From contig JAEDFO010000005.1 of assembly GCA_016292745.1 (NCBI GenBank), forward strand, positions 1 to 64,000: 64,000 bases of DNA. The letters are read 5' to 3'. Source of the DNA: Muribaculaceae bacterium. Lineage in GTDB: Bacteria > Bacteroidota > Bacteroidia > Bacteroidales > Muribaculaceae. Of the stretch, positions 53,912 through 62,494 are shown piece after piece (position 1 is the first letter of the stretch; each line of letters begins with the position of its first letter). The notes under the pieces are model-generated. The model searched no databases. It saw nothing but the letters and a program-made list of their open reading frames with translations, and was not told where the DNA came from. A program made the translations under genes and the position numbers.

Positions 53912-55369
53912 ATGATAACTGCTGAAAACATACTATTACTGGGGTCGATCCTCATTGCCACAAGCATTCTGATAAGCAAATCGGGATACCGGTTTGGCAT
54001 CCCTACCCTGTTGCTGTTTCTCCTTGTCGGAATGGCATTCGGTTCCGATGGTTTGGGTATAAGTTTCGACAATGCCTCCGATGCGCAGTTCATTGGGATG
54101 ATTGCACTGAGCATCATTCTGTTCACAGGCGGCATGGACACAAAAATAAGTGAGATACGTCCGGTTCTGTTCCAAGGAATAGTGTTGTCGACCGCCGGAG
54201 TGGCTCTTACCACTCTACTTACAGGGCTTTTCATATACTTCACATCGGCCTATACATCGCTGAGCATTGCCTTGCCACTGACCACTTCGCTATTGCTGGC
54301 CGCTACAATGTCGTCGACCGACTCGGCTTCGGTGTTTAACCTGCTTCGTTCTCAGCGAATGAACCTGAAGCAGAACCTGCGTCCGCTGCTCGAACTTGAA
54401 AGCGGAAGTAACGACCCGATGGCATATATGCTCACCATTGCACTTATCGAGGTGATATCGAGTGGCAGCAGCCTCAACATTGGCGCTGTGGCTTTCGACC
54501 TTGTCACCCAGTTTGCCGTGGGCGCATTGCTGGGCTACGGATTTGCAAGAATCACGGTGTGGATTATCAACAAGTTGAATCTGCCCAACAGTTCGCTCTA
54601 CCCCATAATGTTGCTTAGCATGGTGCTGATAACATTCACTGTTACCGACATGGCCCATGGCAACGGCTATCTGGCCACTTACATAATGGGCATTGTGGTA
54701 GGCAACACACGGCTGGCGTTCCGCAAAGAGGTTAATACCTTTATGAACGGCATGACATGGCTGTTCCAGATAATAATGTTCCTCACGTTAGGGTTGCTGG
54801 TCAATCCACACGAAATGCTCGATGTGATATGGGAGGCTCTTCTGATTGGCGGATTCATGATGCTGGTGGCGCGTCCGCTGAGTGTGGTGGCTTGCCTGCT
54901 GCCGTTCAAAGGGCTGAGCGGCAAGGCTCGCATATTCGTGTCGTGGGTAGGACTTCGCGGCGCCGTACCAATAATTTTTGCCACCTATCCGGTGGTGGCA
55001 AGGATTCCCGACTGCAACCAGATTTTCAACATCGTGTTCTTCATCACATTGCTATCGCTAATCATCCAAGGAATGAGCATTGCAAAGGCGGCACGCAGCC
55101 TTGGTCTTGACTCACCGCAAACCAACGACGGAAATGAGTTTGGAGTAGAAATTCCCGAAGAGCTTGAGACCGACCTAAGCGAGATTGTGCTTACCGACGA
55201 AATGCTGGCCAAGGGTAATCGTCTGGCCGACATGCATTTGGCAAAGGGACGGCTGGTTATGCTGGTGAAACGCAACAACGAGTTCATAATACCAAACGGG
55301 CAGATTGAGCTTCGGAGCGGCGACAAGCTGCTGGTTATCAGCGAACGGACGAAACCGTCAGTTGATTAG
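53912..55369 (+). CDS. CPA1-type K+(Na+)/H+ antiporter with RCK_C domain
   Basis: 485 residues from ATG 53912 (MITAENILLLGSILIATSILIS), chosen over the longer frame because the first membrane helix begins here. About 12-13 membrane helices in the NhaP layout, with MSSTDSASVF and LELESGSNDPMAY, the ion-binding acidic motifs of this branch. The last ~80 residues (RLADMHLAKGRLVMLVKRNNEFIIPNG) are a TrkA_C/RCK_C regulatory domain as in NhaP2/CvrA, so potassium or sodium export against protons is likely. Its stop overlaps that of the convergent TonB receptor. Confidence 0.92.
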   Translation: MITAENILLLGSILIATSILISKSGYRFGIPTLLLFLLVGMAFGSDGLGISFDNASDAQFIGMIALSIILFTGGMDTKISEIRPVLFQGIVLSTAGVALTTLLTGLFIYFTSAYTSLSIALPLTTSLLLAATMSSTDSASVFNLLRSQRMNLKQNLRPLLELESGSNDPMAYMLTIALIEVISSGSSLNIGAVAFDLVTQFAVGALLGYGFARITVWIINKLNLPNSSLYPIMLLSMVLITFTVTDMAHGNGYLATYIMGIVVGNTRLAFRKEVNTFMNGMTWLFQIIMFLTLGLLVNPHEMLDVIWEALLIGGFMMLVARPLSVVACLLPFKGLSGKARIFVSWVGLRGAVPIIFATYPVVARIPDCNQIFNIVFFITLLSLIIQGMSIAKAARSLGLDSPQTNDGNEFGVEIPEELETDLSEIVLTDEMLAKGNRLADMHLAKGRLVMLVKRNNEFIIPNGQIELRSGDKLLVISERTKPSVD

Positions 55370-57783
55370 AAATTAACCGAGAGTTTTACGTTGATTTGTC
55401 GCGACGTCAGGTAGTTAGGCACTGCATATTGCAGATTGTTGACATCTGTAACCCAGTAATAGCTGCTCACATTGGAAATGTCGAGCAGGTTGAACACATC
55501 CACCCCAAGCCACACGCTCTTGAAATAGCTGAGGAAATTGCGTTGGCGCACACCCTCGGCATCGTTGCCCACAAGCTGATACATCAGGCCAATATCCAGA
55601 CGCTTGTAGGCCGGAGTGCGGAAGTAACCCTTATCGCGGGTGCTCCGCTTGGCTGTAGTGGGAAGGCCGTCGGAGAAAATGCCGCGGAGACTGAATTTCA
55701 GTTTCGGAATCTTCGGGAAATAGTCGGTGAAATACATTGCAAAGCTGTATCGCTGGTCGGTTGGACGCGGCACCTTAATTCCGTTAAGATTCTCTTGGGT
55801 CTTCATCAGCGAGAAGCTAATCCACGAGTCGGTTCCCTTAACAAACTGCCCGAACACCTTGAAATCGATACCGGCCACGTAGCCGCTCGACTCATTGCGG
55901 CCTGAATACACCAGTTTTAGGTTGTCGATTTCGTAAGGAATAATGTTGGCAAGGTTCTTATAGTAAAGTTCAGCCGAGAGTTTGAACGGGCGGTCGATGG
56001 CGCGGAAAGTGTAGTCACTGCCAAGAATCACCTGAATGCTTCGCTGCGACTTGATGTCGCGGTTAAGGCGAATGTTGATGTTGCCGAGTTCATCGGCCAC
56101 TTCTTCACGATACTCTTTATAGAACGGCGATTGATAATATAGGCCTCCCGACAGACGGAAAGCAAGACTTCCTGTGGATGCCGGAACAAATCCGATGCTC
56201 ACTCGCGGACTTACAATTAGCTCCTTGTTGAAGTCCCAGTACGATAGGCGCACACCGCCGTTGAAGTTGAACATTCCGGCCGTAGTCATCAGTTTGTAGT
56301 TGTCCTGAAGGAAGAACGACACGCGATTGCTCGACAAATCGTTGTATGAGCTAAGATTGTACACCATATTCACGCCATCGCCGGTGGTAGGCAACGAATA
56401 TCCGGCTGAGTCGCGGCGCTCCCACTCTTTCTGACGGTCGCGGATGGTCTCGTGCTTCAATCCCAAGCCATAAGCTATCTGATGGCGACCGATAGCGGTA
56501 ACTCCTTTCAGTTCGGCCGAGAGCACGCTCATCTTAAGGCGGTTTCGGGCATGTTCAAGGTATTTGCCCACACCGAGCTCGCCACCGATGCTCTCCTCGC
56601 CGGAGCCCGATGTACCGGCCTCATCGAGCCAATACTCGCCTGAAATGTCGTACGACACCAGTTCGTTGGTCATATATCCTGCCGTGGTGAGCGACAGTGC
56701 TGTGTTCTTGGCTGCACGGTAGTTGAGCGTGAGCGCACCAAAGTAGGTTTCGAACTTGTCGCGTTCCTGCCCGTCGAAATACACAGTAAACTGCTTTGCA
56801 TTTTCCGACGTTCCGAAGCTGGTGCTGCGGGTTTCGGGGGTGAAGCGATAATTGTTAAGCGACACATATCCAAGGAACGAGGCACGGAACCGGTCGCCGC
56901 CCTTATATACAAGGTTTGTCTGATAATCGAAGAATTGCGGGTCGTACTCGCCTTTCGATTCGAGCGAGCCCAGAAGCGATGCATTTCGCTTGTAGCGCAC
57001 GCCATGCAACTGCGAGAAATGCTTGCTGCTCTGCCCTATCGCACCGGTAGCACCAAGGAGACTGGCCGACACAGCACCTTCAAACTTTTCGGGCTCACGA
57101 TAAGTGATGTCGAGCACTGACGACATCTTGTCGGCATACTCCGGAGTGAAGCCACCAGTTGAGAATGCCACATTGCCTACCATGTCGGGATTAATGATAC
57201 TCAAGCCTTCCTGCTGGCCCGAAGTAACCAGCTGCGGGCGATATACCTCGATGCCATTGATATACACACTGTTTTCGTCATACGAGCCACCGCGCACCAT
57301 ATATTGCGAACTCATCTCGTTTTTCGAGCTCACTCCTGCCATAGTGCTCACCATGGCCTCGATGCTGCCGCCACCAATGTCGGGGGCCAATTTGTAGCTG
57401 CCGGCATCGATGGTTTGCATAGGGTTGGTCTGCTTGCGTATTTCAGTAACCTCGAGTTCTTCAAGTTGGCGAGTATTCTTGAACAGTTTTGCATTCACCA
57501 CCATCTCGCCTTTGGCATCAATAAGTTTCTGCCGATATTCCTTATAGCCGATACAGTTGAAAATCAGTTCTATGGTATCGCTCTGAGCAACATTCAGCGA
57601 ATATTCGCCTCGCAAGTCGGTACCGGTGCCGATAGCGGTGCCGTCGACCCTAACAGTGGCAAACTCGATAGGCTCGTTGTCGGAATCGACCACCTTACCC
57701 GAGATTTTCACCTGTGCCTGAGCCTGTATGCCAAGCGAAAGCACAGCAATAAGCACCGATATATATAATCTGGTTTGAATCAT
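55366..57783 (-). CDS. TonB-dependent outer membrane receptor
   Basis: 805 residues. Signal peptide, carboxypeptidase-regulatory-like domain (~22-110, KVVDSDNEPIEFATVRVDG), plug (~115-235, MVRGGSYDENSVYINGIEVYRP) and a 22-strand barrel ending in the aromatic-terminated strand QINVKLSVNF. It imports a ligand using TonB energy. It is not a SusC: it lacks the SusC N-terminal signature and no SusD gene follows. It stands alone, so the ligand (metal chelate, vitamin, peptide) is open. Confidence 0.93.
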   Translation of the reverse strand: MIQTRLYISVLIAVLSLGIQAQAQVKISGKVVDSDNEPIEFATVRVDGTAIGTGTDLRGEYSLNVAQSDTIELIFNCIGYKEYRQKLIDAKGEMVVNAKLFKNTRQLEELEVTEIRKQTNPMQTIDAGSYKLAPDIGGGSIEAMVSTMAGVSSKNEMSSQYMVRGGSYDENSVYINGIEVYRPQLVTSGQQEGLSIINPDMVGNVAFSTGGFTPEYADKMSSVLDITYREPEKFEGAVSASLLGATGAIGQSSKHFSQLHGVRYKRNASLLGSLESKGEYDPQFFDYQTNLVYKGGDRFRASFLGYVSLNNYRFTPETRSTSFGTSENAKQFTVYFDGQERDKFETYFGALTLNYRAAKNTALSLTTAGYMTNELVSYDISGEYWLDEAGTSGSGEESIGGELGVGKYLEHARNRLKMSVLSAELKGVTAIGRHQIAYGLGLKHETIRDRQKEWERRDSAGYSLPTTGDGVNMVYNLSSYNDLSSNRVSFFLQDNYKLMTTAGMFNFNGGVRLSYWDFNKELIVSPRVSIGFVPASTGSLAFRLSGGLYYQSPFYKEYREEVADELGNINIRLNRDIKSQRSIQVILGSDYTFRAIDRPFKLSAELYYKNLANIIPYEIDNLKLVYSGRNESSGYVAGIDFKVFGQFVKGTDSWISFSLMKTQENLNGIKVPRPTDQRYSFAMYFTDYFPKIPKLKFSLRGIFSDGLPTTAKRSTRDKGYFRTPAYKRLDIGLMYQLVGNDAEGVRQRNFLSYFKSVWLGVDVFNLLDISNVSSYYWVTDVNNLQYAVPNYLTSRQINVKLSVNF

Positions 57784-57815
57784 CGTTGAAAATTTCTGTT
57801 CTAAATATTAACGCA

Positions 57816-58078
57816 TTATGATGGTGAATATTGCATTACGAGCCAATAGGAGCACCAAAGCTTGTCATAAAACGAAAGACCGAATGCAAAGTCGTAACGA
57901 TTACCGTCGGAGTCGCGGTAGCACTCAATATCGTGAGGCCGGTCATCACAACACTGTATTCACGGGCATCAAAGGCGGTGTAGTCGCTATTCTCAAGACT
58001 AATGGGAATCGTTGATATACCGACACCGAATGCATATGTGGGCTGCACAAATTTTATCCTAAATTTTCTCCATTGCAA
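57816..58078 (-). pseudogene. possible frameshifted small gene in the 346-nt gap
   Basis: The stretch between the TonB receptor and the flavoprotein gene (57784-58129) has no intact gene I trust. On the minus strand, one frame from 58078 gives a protein-like run (PTYAFGVGISTIPISLENS ... FDAREYSVVMTG) that then turns low-complexity, while the frame next to it takes over with DRPHDIECYRDSDGNRYDFA and FGLSFYDKLWCSYW up to a stop at 57816-57818. The second frame has no start codon. This is what a single-base indel near 57930 would look like. No family recognised. Confidence 0.35.
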
Positions 58079-58095
58079 TAATTCAACTAAATTTG
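58064..58095 (+). promoter_or_regulatory. probable promoter of the nfnA-like/gltA operon
   Basis: TTTT (58064-58067), 20-nt spacer, TAAATTTG (58088-58095): exact -7 box, one mismatch in the -33 box, 34 nt before the ATG at 58130. Confidence 0.5.
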
Positions 58096-58129
58096 TAGGA
58101 TAATCCTAAAATAAAACCGATATAACCAA

Positions 58130-58912
58130 ATGAACAAAATTCTGAGCAAGGAGCATTTCTCGGCCAACGTAGTGAAGCTGGTGGTCGAAGCACCGCTGAT
58201 AGCCAAATCGCGTCGAGCAGGGCATTTTGTGATTGTGCGCTGCGGTGAGCATGGCGAACGCATTCCGTTGACCATCGCCGATGCCGACATCGATGCCGGC
58301 ACCATAACGCTTGTCATTCAAGCTGTTGGCGATTCAACCAAGAAAATATGTGCTCTTGAACCCGGAGATTATCTGACCGATGTAGTAGGTCCATTGGGAC
58401 AAGCCACCCATATTGAGAAAGTAGGCACAGTGGTGTGCTGTGGCGGTGGTGTGGGCGTTGCCCCTTTGTTGCCGATTATCAAGGCAATGAAAGCAGCAGG
58501 TAACAGAGTAGTAAGCGTGCTCGCCGGACGCACCCGCGAACTGGTGATTCTAGAGGAGCAAGTACGCCAATATTCCGATGAAGTAGTGATAATGACCGAC
58601 GATGGCTCGTATGGCAAGAAAGGCCTTATTACAGCCGGTGTTGAAGAGGTGATTCTTCGCGAGAAGGTCGACCAAGTGGTAACCATCGGCCCGGCAATAA
58701 TGATGAAATTCGTGGCACTGCTTACCAAGAAATACGAAATACCCACCGTATGCTCGCTCAACACAGTGATGGTTGACGGCACCGGAATGTGTGGAGCATG
58801 CCGAATAACCGTTGGCGGACAAACAAAGTTTGTATGTATCGATGGACCTGAATTCGATGCTCACCAAGTGAATTTCGACGAGATGCTATTACGTCTAAAA
58901 GCTTATAACTAA
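58130..58912 (+). CDS. ferredoxin-NADP reductase-like subunit (SudB/NfnA type)
   Basis: 260 residues. An FNR-type FAD/NAD-binding fold: FAD-binding barrel (~1-100), then the NAD(P)-binding part with CCGGGVGVAPLLPI, and a C-terminal [2Fe-2S] cluster site with four cysteines (VCSLN, GMCGACRI, KFVC). This is the small subunit of the electron-bifurcating NADH-dependent ferredoxin:NADP+ oxidoreductase family, also called sulfide dehydrogenase B. gltA-like subunit follows 10 nt on, the usual pairing. Cytoplasmic; balances NADH, NADPH and reduced ferredoxin in an anaerobe. Bifurcation is inferred from family. Confidence 0.92.
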   Translation: MNKILSKEHFSANVVKLVVEAPLIAKSRRAGHFVIVRCGEHGERIPLTIADADIDAGTITLVIQAVGDSTKKICALEPGDYLTDVVGPLGQATHIEKVGTVVCCGGGVGVAPLLPIIKAMKAAGNRVVSVLAGRTRELVILEEQVRQYSDEVVIMTDDGSYGKKGLITAGVEEVILREKVDQVVTIGPAIMMKFVALLTKKYEIPTVCSLNTVMVDGTGMCGACRITVGGQTKFVCIDGPEFDAHQVNFDEMLLRLKAYN

Positions 58913-58922
58913 CAGCAAAACG

Positions 58923-60386
58923 ATGGACAATAACAATATATCGCGCGATGCCCAATGGCGCATCGCACTCCGCGAACAAGCAGCAGCCAAGGAGCGCACA
59001 GCCCGCACCAGAGTGAAAATGCCGGAACTCGACCCAAAATACCGCGTTGAGCACCGTCTGGAAGAGGTTAACCAAGGCCTCTCTGCCGAAATGGCTCAAG
59101 CCGAAGCTTTCCGATGCCTTGACTGCCCTAACCCGCAATGCATCACCGGTTGCCCCGTGGGGATCAACATACCGGCATTTATCAAAAACATCGAGAGGGG
59201 CGAGTTCACCGAAGCTGCACGAGTGATTAAACTCACCAGCGCACTGCCGGCAGTGTGTGGCCGCGTTTGCCCTCAGGAAAAGCAATGCGAAAGCCGCTGC
59301 ATCCACACCAAGATGAAAAAGGAACCGGTGGCTATCGGATATCTCGAGCGCTTCGCTGCCGACTACGAACGCAATTCCGGGAAAACCGCACTTCCCGAGG
59401 TGGCATCGGCCAACGGCATCAAGATTGCCGTTGTTGGAAGCGGGCCCGCCGGACTTTCGTTTGCCGGCGATATGGCCAAGAACGGCTACGACGTCACTGT
59501 GTTCGAGGCTCTGCACGAAATTGGCGGCGTACTTAAATATGGCATTCCTGAATTCCGTTTGCCCAACTCGATTGTCGACACTGAAATCGATGGACTGCGT
59601 GCTATTGGCGTGAAATTTGAGAAAGACTGCATCATAGGAAAGACCATTACCATCGACGGCCTTCACGACCTCGGCTTCAAAGGCATTTTCGTTGCATCCG
59701 GCGCCGGGTTGCCTCGATTCATGAACATTCCGGGCGAAAACCTTAACGGAATAATGTCGAGCAACGAATACCTCACCCGTATCAACCTGATGGGAGCCGG
59801 ACGCAATGATTACGACACCCCGGTGCTTATGGGCAAGAATATTGCCGTAATTGGTGGCGGCAACACTGCCATGGACTCGGTGCGCACTGCACTCAGAATG
59901 GGTGCCGACCGTGCCATGATTGTGTATCGTCGTTCGGAAGACGAAATGCCGGCCCGCCGCGAAGAAATAAAGCATGCCAAGGAAGAGGGTGTGGAATTCA
60001 TGACCCTGCACAACCCAATAGAATATATCGGCAACGAAAACGGCCGGGTATCCACCATGCGGCTGCAACGCATGGAACTTGGCGAACCCGATGAATCGGG
60101 TCGCCGCTCGCCGGTTCCCGTAGAGGGAGCTATCATCGATGTTCCTGTCGATTTGGTGATAGTGAGTGTGGGCGTTTCGCCAAACCCATTGGTGCCAAAT
60201 TCGGTTAAAGGACTCGAGGTGAGCCGCCGCCACACCATTGTGGTTGACGAAGCCACAATGCAATCGTCGATACCCGATATATTTGCCGGTGGCGACATAG
60301 TGAGAGGAGGAGCCACAGTGATTCTCGCAATGGGCGACGGCCGTCGTGCCGCCGAGCATATGCACAAAGCACTGTCGGATAAATAA
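58923..60386 (+). CDS. gltA: NADPH-dependent glutamate synthase-like subunit (SudA/NfnB type)
   Basis: 487 residues. N-terminal region carries two [4Fe-4S] sites (CLDCPNPQCITGCPVG and CGRVCPQEKQCESRC), then FAD-binding VGSGPAGLSFAG near 175 and NADPH-binding VIGGGNTAMDSVRTA near 310, ending with IFAGGDIVRGGATVI. With the preceding gene it forms the Nfn-type complex; annotation as glutamate synthase small subunit is customary, but no large GltB-type subunit is encoded here, so redox balancing is the likelier job. A hairpin with a T-rich tail follows. Confidence 0.93.
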   Translation: MDNNNISRDAQWRIALREQAAAKERTARTRVKMPELDPKYRVEHRLEEVNQGLSAEMAQAEAFRCLDCPNPQCITGCPVGINIPAFIKNIERGEFTEAARVIKLTSALPAVCGRVCPQEKQCESRCIHTKMKKEPVAIGYLERFAADYERNSGKTALPEVASANGIKIAVVGSGPAGLSFAGDMAKNGYDVTVFEALHEIGGVLKYGIPEFRLPNSIVDTEIDGLRAIGVKFEKDCIIGKTITIDGLHDLGFKGIFVASGAGLPRFMNIPGENLNGIMSSNEYLTRINLMGAGRNDYDTPVLMGKNIAVIGGGNTAMDSVRTALRMGADRAMIVYRRSEDEMPARREEIKHAKEEGVEFMTLHNPIEYIGNENGRVSTMRLQRMELGEPDESGRRSPVPVEGAIIDVPVDLVIVSVGVSPNPLVPNSVKGLEVSRRHTIVVDEATMQSSIPDIFAGGDIVRGGATVILAMGDGRRAAEHMHKALSDK

Positions 60387-60400
60387 TTAACATCAGTGCA

Positions 60401-60430
60401 AAGGGCCGCTCCATCAGGGCGGCCTTATTT
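60401..60430 (+). terminator. terminator of the Nfn-like operon
   Basis: AAGGGCCGC / GCGGCCTT stem (one bulged G, ~9-nt loop) followed by ATTT, 14 nt after the stop at 60386. Confidence 0.65.
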
Positions 60431-60442
60431 CATAAACATACA

Positions 60443-61810
60443 ATGCTGAAACTGTCAACAAAAGGTTATAGCCGCGCATTCTGGGTGAGCAACTCCGTGG
60501 AAGCGCTCGAACGAATGGCATACTACGCCATTTTCATTGTCATCACTCTTTATCTGTCGAACACTCTGGGTTTCAACGATTTCGAGGCGAGCATGATTTC
60601 GGGGCTGTTCTCGGGTGGACTTTATCTGCTGCCAATATTCACAGGCGCCTATGCCGACAAAATAGGATTCCGACACTCGCTGATTATTGCATTTTCGCTG
60701 CTCACAACCGGCTATCTGGGACTCGCACTGCTTCCGACATTTCTCGAATGCACCGGACTGGTGGAATACGGCGAAGTAACTCACTTCAACGGCTTGCAGC
60801 AATCGTCGCTGCGGTGGATTATAGTACCGATTATGATAGTGCTGATGGTGGGCGGTTCGTTCATAAAATCCACCATCTCGGCATCGGTAGCAAAGGAAAC
60901 CACCAGCGAGAACCGAGCCCGCGGATATTCAATATTCTATATGTTGGTGAATATTGGCTCATTCACAGGCAAATCGATTGTCGACCCTCTACGCCACATT
61001 ATAGGTGAAGAGGCATACATTGCCATCAACTATTTCTCGGCTGCGATGACACTGGCGGCTCTCGTTGCAGTGATATTCCTTTACCATTCGGCCCACACTG
61101 CCGGCGAGGGAAAAAGCCTGCACGACATTGCCACCGGATTTGCCAGGGTGTTTACCAATTGGCGGCTGTTGTCGCTGATTCTCATAGTCACCGGATTCTG
61201 GATAGTGCAACAACAGCTTTACGCCACCATGCCGAAATATGTAATCAGAATGGCCGGCGAAGCAGCCCGACCGGGGTGGATTGCCAACGTCAACCCATTT
61301 GTCGTGGTGGTGTGCGTAGGCGCTGTAACGCGACTGATGGCCAAGCGCTCGGCCATTACATCGATAACCATCGGCATGTTCCTTATTCCTGTATCGGCAC
61401 TGCTGATGGCTTGCGGCAACCTGCTTGAAAGCGAGATAATCGGCGGTATGTCGAACATCACGCTGATGATGATTGTAGGAATAGTGTTCCAAGCACTTGC
61501 CGAATGCTTTATATCGCCACGATACCTTGAATACTTCTCACTGCAGGCGCCAAAAGGCGAGGAAGGACTGTATCTGGGATTCAGCCACCTGGATTCATTC
61601 CTATCGTCGATATTCGGATTTGGAATCTCTGGCATTCTGCTCACCAAATATTGTCCCGACCCGGCCCTCTTTGCCAACCACGATGCCTGGGTGGCGGCCA
61701 GTGCCAATGCCCATTACATCTGGTATTACTTTGCTGCCATAGGCTTGATATCGGCTGTGCTGTTGCTGCTGTTTGCCGCAATAACCCGTTATTGCGACCG
61801 CCGCAAATAA
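60443..61810 (+). CDS. POT/MFS-type transporter
   Basis: 455 residues with about 12 membrane helices. The N-terminal SVEALERMAYYAIFIVITLYL is like the E-x-E-R motif of proton-dependent oligopeptide transporters, and GAYADKIGFRHSL is the MFS loop motif. This suggests uptake of di/tripeptides or a related substrate with protons, though the distance from typical POT proteins leaves room for another substrate. It has its own transcript between two hairpins; neighbours are functionally unrelated. Confidence 0.85.
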   Translation: MLKLSTKGYSRAFWVSNSVEALERMAYYAIFIVITLYLSNTLGFNDFEASMISGLFSGGLYLLPIFTGAYADKIGFRHSLIIAFSLLTTGYLGLALLPTFLECTGLVEYGEVTHFNGLQQSSLRWIIVPIMIVLMVGGSFIKSTISASVAKETTSENRARGYSIFYMLVNIGSFTGKSIVDPLRHIIGEEAYIAINYFSAAMTLAALVAVIFLYHSAHTAGEGKSLHDIATGFARVFTNWRLLSLILIVTGFWIVQQQLYATMPKYVIRMAGEAARPGWIANVNPFVVVVCVGAVTRLMAKRSAITSITIGMFLIPVSALLMACGNLLESEIIGGMSNITLMMIVGIVFQALAECFISPRYLEYFSLQAPKGEEGLYLGFSHLDSFLSSIFGFGISGILLTKYCPDPALFANHDAWVAASANAHYIWYYFAAIGLISAVLLLLFAAITRYCDRRK

Positions 61811-61812
61811 TT

Positions 61813-61832
61813 AAGGCTCATTTGAGAGCCTT
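61813..61832 (+). terminator. short hairpin after the POT-like gene
   Basis: AAGGCTC / GAGCCTT, 7-bp stem with a 6-nt loop, 2 nt past the stop at 61810. A stronger bidirectional hairpin follows at 61860. Confidence 0.45.
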
Positions 61833-61853
61833 GCTGAAAATGCACGATGAGCG

Positions 61854-61902
61854 AAAAAAGGTTCGCCACGATGAAGCGCATTGCTCTCTACCGTGGCGAA
61901 CC
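61854..61902. terminator. bidirectional terminator between convergent genes
   Basis: GGTTCGCCACG (61860-61870) and CGTGGCGAACC (61892-61902) form a perfect 11-bp stem. On the minus strand it is followed by six T (61859-61854), 21 nt past the DUF3332 stop; on the plus strand by TTCATTTTAT. Confidence 0.8.
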
Positions 61903-61923
61903 TTCATTTTATGAGGCTTACTC

Positions 61924-62472
61924 TCAATGCAGTGCCATGCTGCTGCCGATGGCAAGCTGCTGATAGGCATACACACCAGCCTCGTTCAGCTCAACAGTGC
62001 TGAAATTGCCGTCGGGACCAATCATCTTCACATGAGTGTCGTCGACAAACTGCATGAACTTGATATCAGCGTCGCCAGTCTGTACCGACCACGAATCATC
62101 TTCATCGTTAAATGCAAGCTTCACCACCGAATTGTCGCGCTCGCTGGTAATGGTGTAGCCCGATTTGTCGCAATACACCAGATATCGGCCATTCTCGGTG
62201 TCGATGGCCTTGGTGGTGTTGTATGCCACCGGGTTGCTGCCCGACCAGAATTCAATTGAATTAATCACCAGCACATCGGCCAGAGCAGTGATTTCGTAAA
62301 CCGGGACAATCCAGAAAGCCACAAACACCAGTTCGTTGACAAATTTGCTCCCTACCTGATTGTTCCAATCCTTTACTTTATTGAATAGCGCAAAACGGCC
62401 AATGCACGATGTGAACATCATTGAGCACACAAGAGTGAGTGCTACAGCAACAATAGTCAATTTCCTTCTCAT
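61924..62472 (-). CDS. DUF3332 lipoprotein
   Basis: 182 residues. The signal peptide leads to MFTSC (Cys23), so a lipoprotein is likely. The next segment, GRFALFNKVKDWNNQVG, is the DUF3332 signature, followed by a hydrophobic stretch (ELVFVAFWIVPVYEITALADVLVINSIEFW) and a beta-rich tail. Role unknown in all bacteria that carry it. It lies 22 nt after the MltF-like gene on the same strand, so the two may share a transcript that ends at the bidirectional terminator. Confidence 0.9.
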   Translation of the reverse strand: MRRKLTIVAVALTLVCSMMFTSCIGRFALFNKVKDWNNQVGSKFVNELVFVAFWIVPVYEITALADVLVINSIEFWSGSNPVAYNTTKAIDTENGRYLVYCDKSGYTITSERDNSVVKLAFNDEDDSWSVQTGDADIKFMQFVDDTHVKMIGPDGNFSTVELNEAGVYAYQQLAIGSSMALH

Positions 62473-62494
62473 AGCTTCAAAACATTAATAATTA

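Noticed and set aside
55366..57783. TonB receptor as a SusC homologue
   Set aside because: Length of 805 residues, no SusC-type N-terminal extension signature and no SusD gene beside it.
58758..60365. 535-residue minus-strand frame opposite gltA
   Set aside because: Shadow of gltA: His- and Gly-rich without any motif, while the plus strand carries intact FeS, FAD and NADPH sites.
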